A stretch of 64,000 bases of DNA from Plectrocnemia conspersa. Its lineage: Eukaryota; Arthropoda; Insecta; Trichoptera; Polycentropodidae. Positions 23,215-36,800 of this stretch are shown here, piece by piece. A model generated the notes under the pieces. The model was not told where the DNA came from. It saw nothing but the letters and a program-made list of their open reading frames with translations, and did no database searches. A program made the translations under genes and the position numbers. Within the stretch, counting starts at the first letter, position 1, and every line of letters begins with the position of its first letter. The stretch lies in NCBI GenBank assembly GCA_009617715.1, contig VTFK01000010.1, positions 1,612,001-1,676,000 on the forward strand, read 5' to 3'.

Positions 23215-23700
23215 GTAGTCCAAAATTCCCATATAAAAATCCATAAACATTGATAAATTTGTAAAAATTATTAAGTTTTTTAAAAATTTATATTGTATAG
23301 AAACTCATAAAAATAATTACATTAATTTTTAGACAAAATAACATAAATATTTCAAAGCATTTATTTTAAAAGCTCATATAAAAGGAAAAAATCTGATAAA
23401 TGTTTAAATTTTAATAAATTGTAAAGATTACAAAGTATTTGTCTAAAAAGCGCATATAATAAATAAAAAACTTTAATACATTTGTAGACCGCAAAAAATC
23501 GTAAAGATTTTTAAAAGATTACTTAAAGATTTATTTAAAAAGAAAATATAAAAAGGCATAAACTTGTTAAAAAAATTACTTAAAAATATGTTTATAAAAT
23601 CCATATAAATATAATCCATAAAAAAAGGGTTTAAACTTAATTTGTAGACATAATTTTTTTAAAGATCTATCTTTAAAAATCCATTAAAGCATGTAATATG
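23215..23700 (+). repeat. Degenerate ~90-bp tandem repeats
   Basis: About five to six diverged units recur, each beginning with a phrase like AAAAAGCGCATATAA or AAAATCCATATAAA and followed by T/A-rich sequence. Clear unit starts lie near 23375, 23450, 23535 and 23598. One unit contains TTTGTAGACCGCAAAAAATC, similar to the AAGACCGCAAAAATC phrase of the array at 56.6-58.4 kb. Unit boundaries were set by eye and the AT-richness makes some of the similarity uninformative. Confidence 0.45.
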
Positions 23701-26700
23701 TATAAATAATTTCTTAAATATGTTCAACAATATTTTAAAATGGCACAGTTTAGCATATATCAAATAATCATGCAAGCAAAGCTTGTGTTTGGAAATTTAA
23801 AATTCAATGAAATATTTACAAACAAGGGTTTGCAATGTACAATATTGATTAATCTATGGTATCACCATTGGGTCTGAAAATTTAATATGTCGTATGACAA
23901 AATTTATCCGTTTTAAAAAAGAAAAAATAATTTTCCGTTTTATTGGCGCACCGTCGGCGGTCTTCTAACGTTAAAGTTTTTGGTCATGAATTACGTATAA
24001 GCGCTGGCGTGTTTAAAACGTAACTGGAAAACAATAAACACCTTTCCGCGTCTAAAGTTTTGCCGCAACAAGATAATGCAGGTGCTGCTCTCACGTTTCA
24101 GTATTACGCAAACAAAACTTTGCACACCCTGAAAATTATAACAATATATCCGATTCCGGGGACTATTTTTCAATTATACACAAATCGTAAATTTCAAATT
24201 GATTACTCATAACTTTGTAGTAAAATCTAGACTTTAAATTATTAGGCATGTATATGTGTTATTTACATTGAACTGCAATAATATAATGAAAAAATCCATT
24301 AGCATTTTAATGGCACTATTATTTCATAATCCAAATGCAAAATAAAATTATACAGAAATATTTTCTAGATTGTATATCCCTTGTAAATAAATACTTTGCA
24401 TCAATGTTCGAAATATTATACTAAAAAATGTACGATAGATCATAAATATATATCTTGAATATAACAGTGGTAACGTTGTTATTATAAGAAGGACGTCTTG
24501 TAATAGAATATTTTGTCCACGTGTCACACGTAAGCCAATTTGTAAGTAGATACCCAACGACATGAATAAAGTTTCCATCGTCAAACTTGGCCATTATATT
24601 ACGTCGGTCGCACTCGGATCACGTATGAAAGGCGCATCGCGGTTCCTCTTCAATGGAATCTCCATGATAAAGAAGAAACCAACTTTCAAAAACCAAAGGT
24701 CAAAGTTTACGCTTATATCGGCTTAATGCGCAAGCTCCGTGGAAGTTATTCTATAAACTCCAAACTTGATGCGCACTACTCCGATGGCATTCGTCAGACT
24801 TTTATACAAAATCCATGCATTACCATAAGCCGTAATGCTACACTTCTTGTTTGTCTTAGATGTTTACTTTTCCGCCATTTTTATTAAATTTATTATTTTT
24901 TTTAAATAAAATAAGAGATATCATAAATTCAATCATATTAATTAATAAATCAAATTAAAAATATTTTTTTTGATTTCAATTGTAAAATGATTGAGTTTTA
25001 CTACAATAATTTACTACGAAAATGAGATGACGCATGATCTCAATAAGAAAGACATCAATGTCTACAAGATACGCCATTACCTTCCCCATGAAAACGATTA
25101 AAGTCAAATTCATATCTGTCACTCAAGGTTTTGCTTTTAATCTTCACAACAATTCTACAGACAATAATTAATGTTTGAAGACTGCTATATTTCGACCAAA
25201 TCCGACGATTGAAGTTGGGATGCTGCTCTGCCATGAAAGTCTGAAATCGACATAATTCATCGTGGTAGTTAATTAGTTACCAGAACTTTACTTGTAAATT
25301 CTTACTTCACATTTCTTTATTTATATATTTAAGATATTTTATGGCAAATTTAAAATTGTCTTATTGTTCAATTATTTGTAACCAATGTTATTATATCATT
25401 TTAAATTATCATCATGATAACGTTTAGAACAAAAAATAATGGTTACACATTTTTAGAATCACCGAGAAATGAAAACGCATAAATTTATATATTTTATATA
25501 TAAAGTATTTATTGTCTTTTATTTCAATTTATTCTATTTATTTATAAGAATTTTTCAAGAAAAATGCAAAATAATATTTTTTATTTCTCAAGATATTCTT
25601 AGAATGCTCAAAAATTCTCGTTGAATATTTTTTGTTTAAAATAAAATATATATAAATATTCTTTAATGGTAAAAATTTAAAATTACTGATATTGATTCGT
25701 TAAATTTACTTTCAAAGCAGGTAGTACTAAAAGGGGCAGATATTTCTTATTAACATTGTTTGTAATAGTTTTATGACCGACACTAAGAATCACGATTAGT
25801 AAACATTTTGTTTTGACTTCCTTGAACATTTGTCAGTCAAGAAAAAAAGAATGACCTAAGGTTAATTTTATTATTAGTTATAGGTTATATATTTTTTTCT
25901 GATAAATAAAACAAAAGTCAATGTAAATGCTTTTTTTTTCAAAATACGAGGTAAAATATCTTGTGATGAAAGTAAAATATTTCGATTAGAATTATAATAA
26001 TATAGCATATACTAATTTAAAATAAATTAAAAATGTAATAATTATTTATTCGAGTGTTTTAATAAATAATTTTAAAAGGTTTTAATTATTAGCTATAATA
26101 GAATATTCTTGCATTAATATTGACCTAAATTATTTTGAATAAAATCAGTAAATATATTTTCCATATAAAAATGTAATAATATAAAAACACAATGTTTATT
26201 ACATATATTTTTTCATATGTCTAAATTTCTCGAGAATTCACGAGGAGTTGAGATAAATTTCTCATTTTTCGAGAAAGGAAAAGCATCAAAAAATAAGAAA
26301 CACTATACACATGTAATATTATATAGGTATAATATTGTACAAACTGGAGTTTTTTACACTTATGCTATATATCATTAGTGATTTTACATTAAGACTTACA
26401 TAACTTTTAAGAGTTTATTCGCTTATTAATGGACAGATGGTGATGGTGGTATCTAGATACAGATTGCTCAGCTAAAATAAAAGTTACACTATTATTTTGT
26501 CTATTGATAAAAGAATGACAGACAAGGCCTCACCAGTCGTACTCTATCGTAGTCAATAAAAAAAGTTTCTCTTTCCGCCGTCGCGTCTATGTTGCCAGAG
26601 TGATGAATAAATCGACCCCCACAAAGATTTATTTATCCAGTAAAAATGTTGTTAGGGCATTTGTTTAATTTGCATTACAGTTTCTTTGACATGGTTTTAT

Positions 26701-28844
26701 ATTTAATTGTAGAAGTCTTGTTAGATTTGCTCTAAAAAATATATATTTTTTAAGAAATACTTGAAAAATTTATCAAACCCAATGCTCGACTTATCCGCGT
26801 TTTATGCAAAAAAATACATTGCAACTATTGATAGTGCATAAAGACACTTAAAATAATTAAATAAATAATTTTAAAGGTCTTCGAATTTATATATGATAGA
26901 AAATAATAAAATATGAACGAAAAAATCGGCCATAACAAATTTTGTATAATGGAAAGAAAATTGGAAATTGATACTAAAATGCCACTTTTTCATAGTTTGT
27001 AAAGAGAAAATGGAATATATATTACCAAAATATCAATCTGACAAAAGAAATATTATATTTCTTATGATCTGTAACACAATTTAGTAAGTAGGAGCAAAGA
27101 TAACTAAAGTAAATAACTTTAAATATTAGATTTTCATATAATGCAAAATTTGATCAAAGTTTTTATTTTGAAGATTTCAAAATGTGCAAAAAATCAATAT
27201 TTTTAGGGTATAACAAATATATAAATATATAAATGTGGCGATTATTCACTGCTAATAGCTGCAGAGATTATTAAAAAAATTATTATTAAAGAGTATTTGT
27301 ATATGTTTTTAAAAGAAACACGTTTGTTGTTTAAAGAGGCTTTATTTTACAGCTCATTAAGATCGCAATCATCATCATTAGGCTCAAGCTTAAAGAAACA
27401 AATGCTACAAAAAATTATAAGGTGTACAAATAAAATAATAAAGGGGGGTATAATTCACAGGGCGGCAGTCTCGGTAGGCTCGCTAGAGCGCAGCATCGTG
27501 CAATTATACTTTTTTTCCTACCATTTACTTTTCTCATTTTCTCAGGTGTTTATATTACCTCATAACTCAGCGTTACACGGCCCGAGCAGCCGCCTATGCT
27601 AGTGAGAAGCGTTTCAGCGTTTTATTTCAGCTGTAGATCACGGCCGGGTTAAATGAGGTCTTCGGGCGTTGGGTGAGGAGGGTGAATTATGCAACCGGCT
27701 GCAGTAATTCCAAGTACTATCGAAATTAGGGAAAATATTTTTAATTCCGTAATTCCGAGTTTCATAATGTACAAAAACTAAAAAACGGTTCTTTGTAATG
27801 TAATCTTTTTTTAAATATGAATTATATAATATAATCATATATACGAGTCAAGTGGAAAACAGAGAAGTGGTGTCCTGCTGCAGATTATCATTTATTATCG
27901 ATGAAAGCCAGAAATGTACAAGAGCTATTTTTTAAGTAAAAATACAATGTCTGGAGAATGTTATAACCCCCTTTGCTTATTTAAACTGTGTGCCTCAAAT
28001 GCATTTGGTAAGCCAAGAAATTCATTTTTGCTTAACATTTTATATTGAAGAGTTTTGGAAACTTTGCATTGATCGTTAAATGCCTCTCAAAGCAGTCAGC
28101 AAATCACTTAACAAGAGATATCTTACCATTTCTTTATTAATTATAAAAAAATATGTGCATTTAATTATATACTTTGTTCGTTTTAATTAAAAACAATTAT
28201 TTGTTTAATTACTAAGCATTTTAATGTTGCATGTATTATATAAGTAGACGATAGCTATATGAGAAAATCGCAGAAGTGCATTCTGAAAAGAAACTCAACT
28301 TTTATTATATATAGAGATATATTATATATATATATATAGAATACTTTCTTTATATTGAAGAAGTTCTTTAAAATATGAAAACGACATTTTAAAGTATAAC
28401 CCCATATATAATCCTGACATCAAGACGTTAAAAAAGATTGCTTATAAAACATAAAACTTTGAAAGCTGTCGTTGAGAGTCGATACTACTGGCTTGGCGTT
28501 ACGGGAAGCTAGATCGATTCGTAGAATAGGATAGTGTACGCCATATAATAAGCTACATATATAGTATATAAGACAGTGTAGTGGTGAAGCTGAGTATGCA
28601 TAAAAGATTTAATGAGGCAGCCGCGAACGGTGTCGCGCTTGAATAATCATTTCACGCTCAACAAGATAAACTGCTCCGCATAAATCTCAGCGCCTAACTA
28701 CTATCATACTTAACACGACCCACAACGGAAAAGCGTCATCATTATGCTCGCATCCGATTCTATGATATTAACAGACCAGGCTCGTAATCGAGCTTTTTGC
28801 TGATCTGTACAAATAAATTCCGTGTAACGTCGCGCTTGCCGCTT

Positions 28845-29092
28845 TTGCAAATTTTGAATGATGCTTATCTGAACGAGTACTTATCTGAACAACAACGCTG
28901 GATAAAGTTGGATATAAATAATCGTATTTTAATAAAATTGTAGTATTGGGAATTGAGGATCATTCTATTTGCCACTTTAGCGAGTTTTGAATGATACTCG
29001 AGTACCAATCTGAAATCCAATGCTGGATAAGTTTGAATACAAATAATTAAACTTTAATGAAAATTTTAGAATAGCTGAAAAGGATTTAAGTT
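28845..29092 (+). repeat. Diverged tandem duplication, ~125-133 bp period
   Basis: Two adjacent units share ordered anchors: TTTTGAATGAT (28852 and 28985), ATCTGAA, GCTGGATAA (28897 and 29022), GTTTGAATACAAATAAT-like and TTTAATGAAAATTTTAG-like. Spacing drifts from 133 to 125 bp because of small indels. No function is suggested. Confidence 0.65.
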
Positions 29093-29240
29093 TGAGCACT
29101 CTATAAAATATTTATAACAAAGTTTAGATTAGTATAATTATAACAAAGAATAGACCTGATTTGTATGTATCAGTTATATGAATATATTTTATTTATTAAG
29201 GAGTGTTTCAAAATATCATGCTAGACTTGATAAATTGGGG

Positions 29241-29380
29241 AAAATATAAAAATAAAATAAAATAAAATAAATTAATATAATACAAAATAAAATAAAATAT
29301 AATATAAAATAAAATAAAAATTTATAATAAAAAAATAAAATAAAACAAAAATTATTATAAAATAAAAAATAAATTCTTAC
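29241..29380 (+). repeat. AAAAT/AATAA simple repeat
   Basis: A nearly pure tract of A/T built from AAAAT and AATAA units, directly preceding the hAT MITE. It resembles the tail of a LINE or a microsatellite expansion. The MITE appears to have inserted at its right edge. Confidence 0.8.
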
Positions 29381-29386
29381 AAAATA

Positions 29387-29739
29387 ATTTTTATCAGGGC
29401 TGTGGAGTCGTTAAAAAAAAACACGACTCCGACTCCGACTCCGATTCCGATATTTACCAACAACACGACTCCACTCCGACTCCGACTCCGACTTCGACTC
29501 CGACTCAAAAAAGTTTAATTTTATCAGGTATTTTTGGTGTTTTTCTACACGTTTAATATTCATACGCTATACACATTCATTATTACGCAATTAAAAATTC
29601 ATAAATTTCATAATTTAAAAAATGCTCGGTGTCGCTCATTTTTCACGACTCCGACTCCGACTCCAACTCCGGCCAAAACACCACGACTCCACGACTCCAA
29701 CTCCGACTCCGACTCCGACTCCACAGCCCTGATTTTTAT
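29387..29739. mobile_element. hAT-type MITE with (GACTCC)n arms and 8-bp target duplication
   Basis: A 337-bp non-autonomous element runs from 29395 to 29731. It starts CAGGGCTGTGGAGTCG and ends with the exact complement CGACTCCACAGCCCTG, giving a 16-bp terminal inverted repeat with the CAGGG start common in hAT transposons. The flanking 8 bp ATTTTTAT is duplicated exactly at 29387-29394 and 29732-29739, the length hAT transposases make. Both arms carry hexamer repeats GACTCC (left arm about 29420-29505, right arm about 29646-29722), so the arms read CGACTCCGACTCC in the same direction as well as forming the terminal hairpin. No transposase is encoded. The frame 29534-29749 that reads SDSDSD is only the hexamer repeat translated. 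Confidence 0.92.
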
Positions 29740-32700
29740 TTTTAAATAATAATTTTTATTTTTAAAAAATAATTTTAAAAATAATTAATTTTTAAAAAAT
29801 AATTCAAAAATAATTTAAATAATAAATTTTTATTAGAAAACCGTTAGAAGTTGAAAAAACCCATTAGAAGTTGCTTTGATGCTATCAAAAGTTCAATACT
29901 TTAGTTTTAATTAAACTTATCTTTTAGCAATATTTTCCATTTCTCAAGAATTAATCCTAATTTTTCATTAAAAATTTAGACATACATGTCTACAAAAGAA
30001 ATGTATATATATTTATATTATTACAGTATGTTTTATTATATGTGAAAGTATAATTAACTGTTTCCAATTAATACAATTTTAGTCAATATTTATGCATGTA
30101 AGCTAATAATAAATAATTATAAACAAACGCGAAAATTGGTGAAATATTTAATAAAACATTCGAGTATATAATTATTACATTATTAATTTATTGATAATTC
30201 ATATATGAAATATGGTCAATATTGTGACTAAAATATTTAATGCACGCCGAATAAACGGTCTTTTTATATCACGTGATATTTAATTTATTACTAATTATTT
30301 TATGAGATATTATTAATATTTTGATTAAAAAAATAATGCATATTAAATTAACGGTCACTTTCCATCCCATGATATTTTCTCTCCTACTTCGCAAAAAAAT
30401 ACAACATCGCATGATTTTTACCATCAACATGAAACTTTGACTTTTGTTTTATTTATTTGGTAAAATAAACCTTGGCAAAGGCCTAATAATATAATCACGC
30501 ATTTTTTATTTTTGCTGACGAAAAATTGTTTAAGAAAATCAAAAAATCTAAATGTATGCTAATTGTAATTCTTAGAGCCAGTAATCAAACAATGTTTTCT
30601 GGGTGTTAAGCAAAAATCCCTATCCAATAATTTAAAACATAAATATAAATTTTAAGCAAAAAAATATTCAATACGAATTCCCAATAAATAAGAAATCATT
30701 ATTTTTGTTGAGAGATTCTAGAGAAATAATTCTCAAGAAATAAATTATATTAGGTATATAAATAAAATAATAAAAGACTTATTTTAAAGACAGAGAGATT
30801 GCAATTTAGAATTATTGAATAAATATTAGATCGCAATTTCTACTTTAGGACCGAATCTACTTCACTAAACCTAATATATTTTTTTTATAAAAGAATCTTT
30901 TAAAATTAAAAAAAAAGCTTACTTTATACATTTTTTATTGACATCACAACCCGTTAGTATAATTTGCATTGAAAATATGTATTTGATTTTAGCAATAATT
31001 AGTATCCGATACACAATTTTATAAAAATTAATTACTTTTAATATTAAATATTACATTTATGATTCTTTCATACTTTAAAAATTTGCATACTATTAATATG
31101 TAATTTTCGTATAAAAATGATTTATAACTAAACATTTTTGAAACAGTTTATGCACATTTCTATATTTTATATTATTTTATAGAATTTTAATCGTAGTGGA
31201 AGCCAGGAATAGTAAGGTAGTTGGTGGATAAGCTCTCGGGAAATAATACAACTGTATGTTCTTCTGACGAAATTTATTTTAATAGCTCCATATTTATATT
31301 AAATATTTAATACAATACACGTGTAATTATGATAATTATTTATTGATATGCAACATGTGTAAAATATTTATTAAATACAATTTAATTAATTTGTAACGTG
31401 TCTATAAAAATTGATTCGATGTTGCTATGCGAATTTATTTTTAATAAAAATAATATGCAGTGAACTTGTTAATTCCAACAGTTTATTCTACAAATCTTTC
31501 GACACACTTTTGCGGTCTTTGTGTTTAAACTTATAAAGAAAACATGTTTTACATTTCATAACATTAAGATACAGTCCAACGAAAAGGTATTATTTATTAA
31601 CTGACGCATGCCTGTGATATATGTTTTATAAATACTTCTGATTAATTTTAACAAGTTGTAATTCATTATATCGAACTATAACGAGAACCGCACGAATTTA
31701 ATTGGTTACCTAATATTTTTTAGCTACTGACCTTTCTCTCATGCGACGCCATCTACTGCTAAATATTTGCTGCTAGTTTGTCGCAAAATTTCCGCGCAAG
31801 AACCTTATAGATAAGTGTTTTATGAACATTACTGTTCATTAATTTGTATTAATTATACATAACTTTAAGAGCACATTTTAGAAAATAGGCTGTGTTATAT
31901 TAATGTTATAGTTTATTTTTTAGAAATTTTGTGCTCTCGTTTTGTTGAATAGTAAAATGGATATGATACTTATGATACACACATGAACTGCCACACAGAA
32001 ATATAACATAAATATTATAGTTATTGTGTGCCGCGCCACAATCGCGCATATCCTCTGAAAGTCCACACAGCCATTGTCCGGCGCATATTTCTCGTGTATG
32101 TAAATTTCCATACAAATGAAAATTGCCATGTCGTATTCCATGTCGGCTTCTGAGCAGACAACTTAATCAAGTATCCAATTTCGCATTGCTGAAAAGCATC
32201 TGGATTTTTCGACGACAAACGCAAATAGTAGTTAGTGAGTCGTCTTTACGTTGGTACATACATAGCATACGTATTCCCGGGAATAACGAACTGTCAACAT
32301 TACACACACACATAAACATTTAAATATTAAACAACGCAACCTTTTATGCGAGCGCCTTTGAAACGCGCGTCGTTTATTTAACGACGCCGTCTTCAATTAT
32401 TCGCACAAATTGCGCGTAAACATTTACACGGCAATTTTATACTTAAATTTTATACCTATGCACGTATTAGTATACGCAAAATTTTCCAATGGTTGTGTCA
32501 TAAACATAAACCATAATAAACGACACGACCGGCGACAGGTGCAATTGAATAAGCGGTTGCGTGGGTATTCCATATTTAATTTATAGAAGAAGGATTGAGT
32601 GTAATGATATTTTTTTATTGGGATAATTAATATTGTTATTAAGTACGAGCTTCTCTCCGCATAAGATCATGAAAAACTATAATAAAAAATTCAGATCCAA

Positions 32701-33640
32701 CAAAAAAGATCAGTCGCAGAGATAAGTATCGTTTCAATTACTAATACCATTTTTTTATTAAATAAAACCTTTTCATTAATTTATGAATAGTTGAAAACCC
32801 CTGACTAGATTATGCTAACTAATATGTTTGCATAAAATAAGTTATGAGTTATGAATTTATGATGAATTGACTTGAATTTATTTACATTCATATATCAAAG
32901 GTCAAATACGTAAAAATATAGAATGCTAGCGAGGAATAAATAAGAATATTTTTTCCTGGTTAACAAACAAATATACAAATTTAAGAATACATTATTATTT
33001 TATGTTATGTATATGTGACAGTAAATGTACATATATTACCAGTGAATTTATGCGAGAACAATCGTGAGATAATCGTTAATAACAGCTGACAGTTAATAAT
33101 AATCGTTAATAACTTACAAAAACAGTAAAAAACATTTTTGGATTATGGAAATAGAAAAATAGCCCTAAATCGTTTTACATTCCGCCCATGCGTAATTTAT
33201 TCTTATCAGAGCGGATTCTTAGATCACCAAAACAAAGATAAAGCCGCCGGCCGGTTAGAGTAATAAACATTTTTTGATCATTCAAATACTTTCGGTCTTC
33301 CGAGAAAGTATGCAAATTATTAAACATATAGCATTAACACATTCGGAAAGTTGTCTTATCTGAGTGTCTTCTTTAATTTTTTAGGCAAAAATAAGACGAG
33401 TTCGAGTGTTAAAACTTTATAAACATTTTTTTGCCATTCCCAGACCCTCATTAAATCCTTTCAAGAAATATGCATATGAACCATCCTTTCCATATGCAGC
33501 GCTATAAAAAGGGCAGGGGTTGTAAATCTTTTAAAAATATTCGTACAAATTTAATTTTATATAATTAAAAATGGTTTAAAAATAAGAATTGTCGATTTAC
33601 CGGTTTTCTCGAGAAATTCTCGAGAAGAGACCACCTTGAC
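29740..33640. other. Gene-free AT-rich stretch with islands
   Basis: No gene is seen. Just after the MITE there is more simple ATTTTT/TAAAAA sequence to about 29840. GC-richer islands lie near 31725-31810, 32020-32420 and 32500-32570. Decayed TCTCAAGA words occur near 29938 and 30741 and the doubled palindrome TTCTCGAGAAATTCTCGAGAA at 33606-33626. Overlapping minus frames at 31906-32224 cover the second island in three phases and none is convincing. Confidence 0.5.
33607..33625. repeat. Doubled TCTCGAGA palindrome
   Basis: Two copies of the 8-bp palindrome (33607-33614 and 33618-33625) spaced 11 bp apart. It is the densest occurrence of a word that is otherwise confined to 22.2-26.2 kb. Confidence 0.8.
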
Positions 33641-33840
33641 GCGTTCTATCCTCGTACATAATGTTCTTAGAGTTTTATCTCGATTCTGCTCCCCAGAGTG
33701 CTTCAACCATTGAAGAGCCTATTTGTGTTTTTATTTGGTCAGGCCACCACATCGGGGATCTTCCTTTACCTCTTCTTCCTTCCACGCTGTTGATTTCCTA
33801 GGGTCTCTCCAAGGTGTTGCCATGCCTCGTCACGAATGAC
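33640..33840 (-). pseudogene. Possible C-terminal remnant of a non-LTR reverse transcriptase
   Basis: On the minus strand, two interleaved frames read TPWRDPRKSTAW and then GRRGKGRSPMWWPDQIKTQI, followed by EALWGAESR and EDRTRQGG. The pattern W-R-P-R, then a basic GRP-like turn, then W-x-D-Q-I, then A-x-x-R, resembles the extreme C-terminal segment found in many insect LINE reverse transcriptases (craniofacial-development-protein-like frames). It contains a stop and at least one frameshift, and no RT catalytic motifs lie upstream. It could also be chance similarity in a GC-richer patch. Confidence 0.4.
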
Positions 33841-36800
33841 ATGTTAAAAAAACGGAGAATTTTCTTCATGAACGTTTTTGAAAGCCTTGCTTAAATATTC
33901 TTGCTATGAATACAGATTCTTTGCTCTTTCACTGACGTTTTTCGCAGAGTTGCAGCTTTATATCATTAACTACACCATAAGATGAAAAATAAATTGTATA
34001 TCGAGCCCATTATTTTAGTTTAATGCTCAAATTCCTTTCGAATGTTTTGCGTGATTTACGTTATATTGTAAAAATCTCCCGACAACAAAACAGCGAACGT
34101 TTAACCGCCAACCCTCGGAGTTTGCGTTTATTTACGACTTTTACCGTGGTATCTCTAGTGGAGCTAAGCGTGGAATCTGCATGTAGGTTGATCTTGGCTT
34201 ACCGCCGAAGATAAATACCTGTTGGCGGACCAAAGCTCACCTGTAACGACACAAGGCGAAGGTAAGCGAATCACATAAAGCAGACGATCCCTAAAGACCG
34301 ACTTGGGTACATAGACTGTTCCCGGGACTTAAATTCACAACCTAGCTATTAATCTTACGGACCTTACCATAAATGTACTTAGGTAAATTTGCGAAAGGAG
34401 TAAAAACATCATTATGTAATATTAAAAATAAACAATAATTTATACGCAATATAAGTCTATCAGAAAAAAATGTATGAAGAGACTAACGTGTTGACTCCAG
34501 AAATAATCGTCTTTATATACAAGGACATATTGAGAAACCGTCTTTCGAAGATATAATTAGTACCTCTAAATGAATCAATGTAAAATGTGTGTCAATTATT
34601 TTTTTCGCTATTCAAAACAAGTTCAGATTTTTACTTGAATTCGGTAAATAAGTTATTAACTCAAATTCTCCAAGTATTATAAATAATTTAACATCAGCGA
34701 AATAATACTGAGTAGAAAATATTGCGGGAAAGATCTTAACTTCGGCTATATTAATATATTATAAGACTAGTCATTACACATGGATGCGAGACATAGGATC
34801 TGTCACTGGTTAAAGAGAACGGACTAGTGGTTTTCGAATCAAAAAAATCTTTAAGAAAATCGAAGAAATAATTAATGAATAAACAATCACCATATTCTGT
34901 AGGTTCTAACGAGCAGGGCAACTTAAATGGACGGAAGAAAGCCATCACCATAAATATATAAAAAAAAGTTGATACCGCAATGAAAGAGATCAAGAGGCAG
35001 ATCAATAAAAAAAGTGGACAGACCATGCTGCAGAAGACTAGAGTAAAATGGGACGAGCCGGCTAACTAAGAACAGGATCTAGTAAAAGCCAAGGCCAAGT
35101 CCCGTCTTAGAGGTAGCGCCAAAAGGAAGAAGAACTTCAGGCATTTTATTTAGGCGGTTGTTCAAGTGGTAGCTTCCTTGCCTTTATATGCATTGCTGTG
35201 AAATACTTAGCTTATAAAAATATTCTTTAAAGGTCCCGAATAAATAAAAATATTTTGAGCAAGGTCCGAGGTTTATGGTGAATGCTATATGCACCCTTTT
35301 GTGAGGAGTTTCTGTACATTTAAAAAATAAATCACTTTAACAAGATCTATATCTCTTATACATAAATACGAATAAATTCTAAGAAATATATGGGATTAAA
35401 CTACGTTTTCACGTAAAAGATCAAACAAGCGTCCAGCTAAAAGTGTGCCGTGTAATAAAATTGTTACAGCTCGGACCAGCATCTCTCATTCGACACGCGA
35501 GCCCGGAATAGAGTCACAAATAGCTTTTACTACGCTTTAAAAATACTCCCGCTGTGCTGCACTGTTAGCGCGAATAATTTTCCACCGTCGTAGGTGCAAT
35601 CAAAACGTTTGCTAAAATTTATACATCCGACGGGAGAGCAGCTGAAACTACTTGTTGGCGTGGAGATTTATCTGACCGGCGAAAGAGGCAGAATTAAGTC
35701 TCACTATGCGCCAAACCGCTCTGTGGCCTTTTCAGGATCACTATAACTTGAGACCCTGCAACCTGTAATTCAATGCCTAACAACTAGGTTAAAGGCTTTT
35801 ACGGTTACGTCTGCCATTCGTTCGCGTCTAACGATGGCATTCGTCGCGATTTGTGGCCGGCACACGATACTCGAGCCAAACGAGGCAAAAATAACAAAAT
35901 TGCATTTGGCTTGATTAAATTATCCGAGCTCCCCATATAATTTTACGTAAAACATTTATACAGTGTAATACTTTTTTACGAAGGGCATAAACATTGGAGG
36001 TCACACAAAGATTGGAATATACGCAACAATATCATAGGAATCCTTTTCCAAATCCTCAGTTACAGAGCTTGGCTAATGAAACTTACAGTTTCATTAGCGA
36101 AGAAAAAAAATTGAAAGGCTTAAATATCAATGATAAAAGGTACTTTATTTTAGAGTATTTTATATAGGTTACAAATATTCATTTTTATGTTAAAGTAGTA
36201 AGAAACGTACCACATAATGAAATAAAAGAGGTCCAGCGGTAATAAAATCCAAAGAAGAATATAGCGTATTCATATTCACTATAAAATTCAATTTTACGTT
36301 TCATTAGAAAATAAAATAAAAGACGACGAGAGACATTTGAAGCGTCGCAATGGTGTTTTACGGTCACCGATGGATAACAGAGTTTTTATGACGAGACCTA
36401 CCCGTTTTAACGTACACTGCATGCAATTATTTACTTTATAGCTCGCCGTAAAAGCAAAATTCACCGAAGCGTCCGTGGTCGTATAGATTTGCACACCTAT
36501 TAGGGCGTCTAGACATTGGTCTATATATAGTGACACATATACTCTTGGGTCAGTAAGTACTTTTAGAAGTGTTATGACGATAAGACGCTTCAACTGATTT
36601 TTCAAAGCATTTTTTGTGCTAGTGACATAAGTACTCTTAGAATTTCAATTGAGATTTGCTTGAAAAACTCTACGACCTGTATTTGTTTGCACATTGATTT
36701 TACAATTGTAATTGAATTTTTTCTGAGAAAATCTAAATAGCATTTTAAAAATAAAAATGAATTATTGGTTTTATGGGATCTTAACCAAGGTTGCTCTAGA

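Larger units (their letters stand above)
22051..29240. other. Very AT-rich gene-free region with TCTCGAGA palindromes
   Basis: No gene is seen. The palindrome TCTCGAGA occurs at 22213, 22252, 22901 and 26228 (and again at 33607 and 33618), with decayed variants such as TCTCAAGA near 22083 and 25597. GC-richer islands lie at about 23935-24170, 24580-24845, 26530-26640, 27450-27715 and 28470-28865. The island at 24580 includes AAAGGTCAAAGTT, a nuclear-receptor-like word. The minus frame at 22056-22406 overlaps the first two palindromes and is not protein-like. Confidence 0.55.

Noticed and set aside
29534..29749. SDSDSD/TPTPTP-rich small protein
   Set aside because: It is the GACTCC hexamer repeat of the MITE arm read in frame.
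34960..35160. Lys/Arg-rich reading as another RT C-terminus
   Set aside because: Stops interrupt it and no conserved GRP-W-D pattern is clear; similarity is only compositional.
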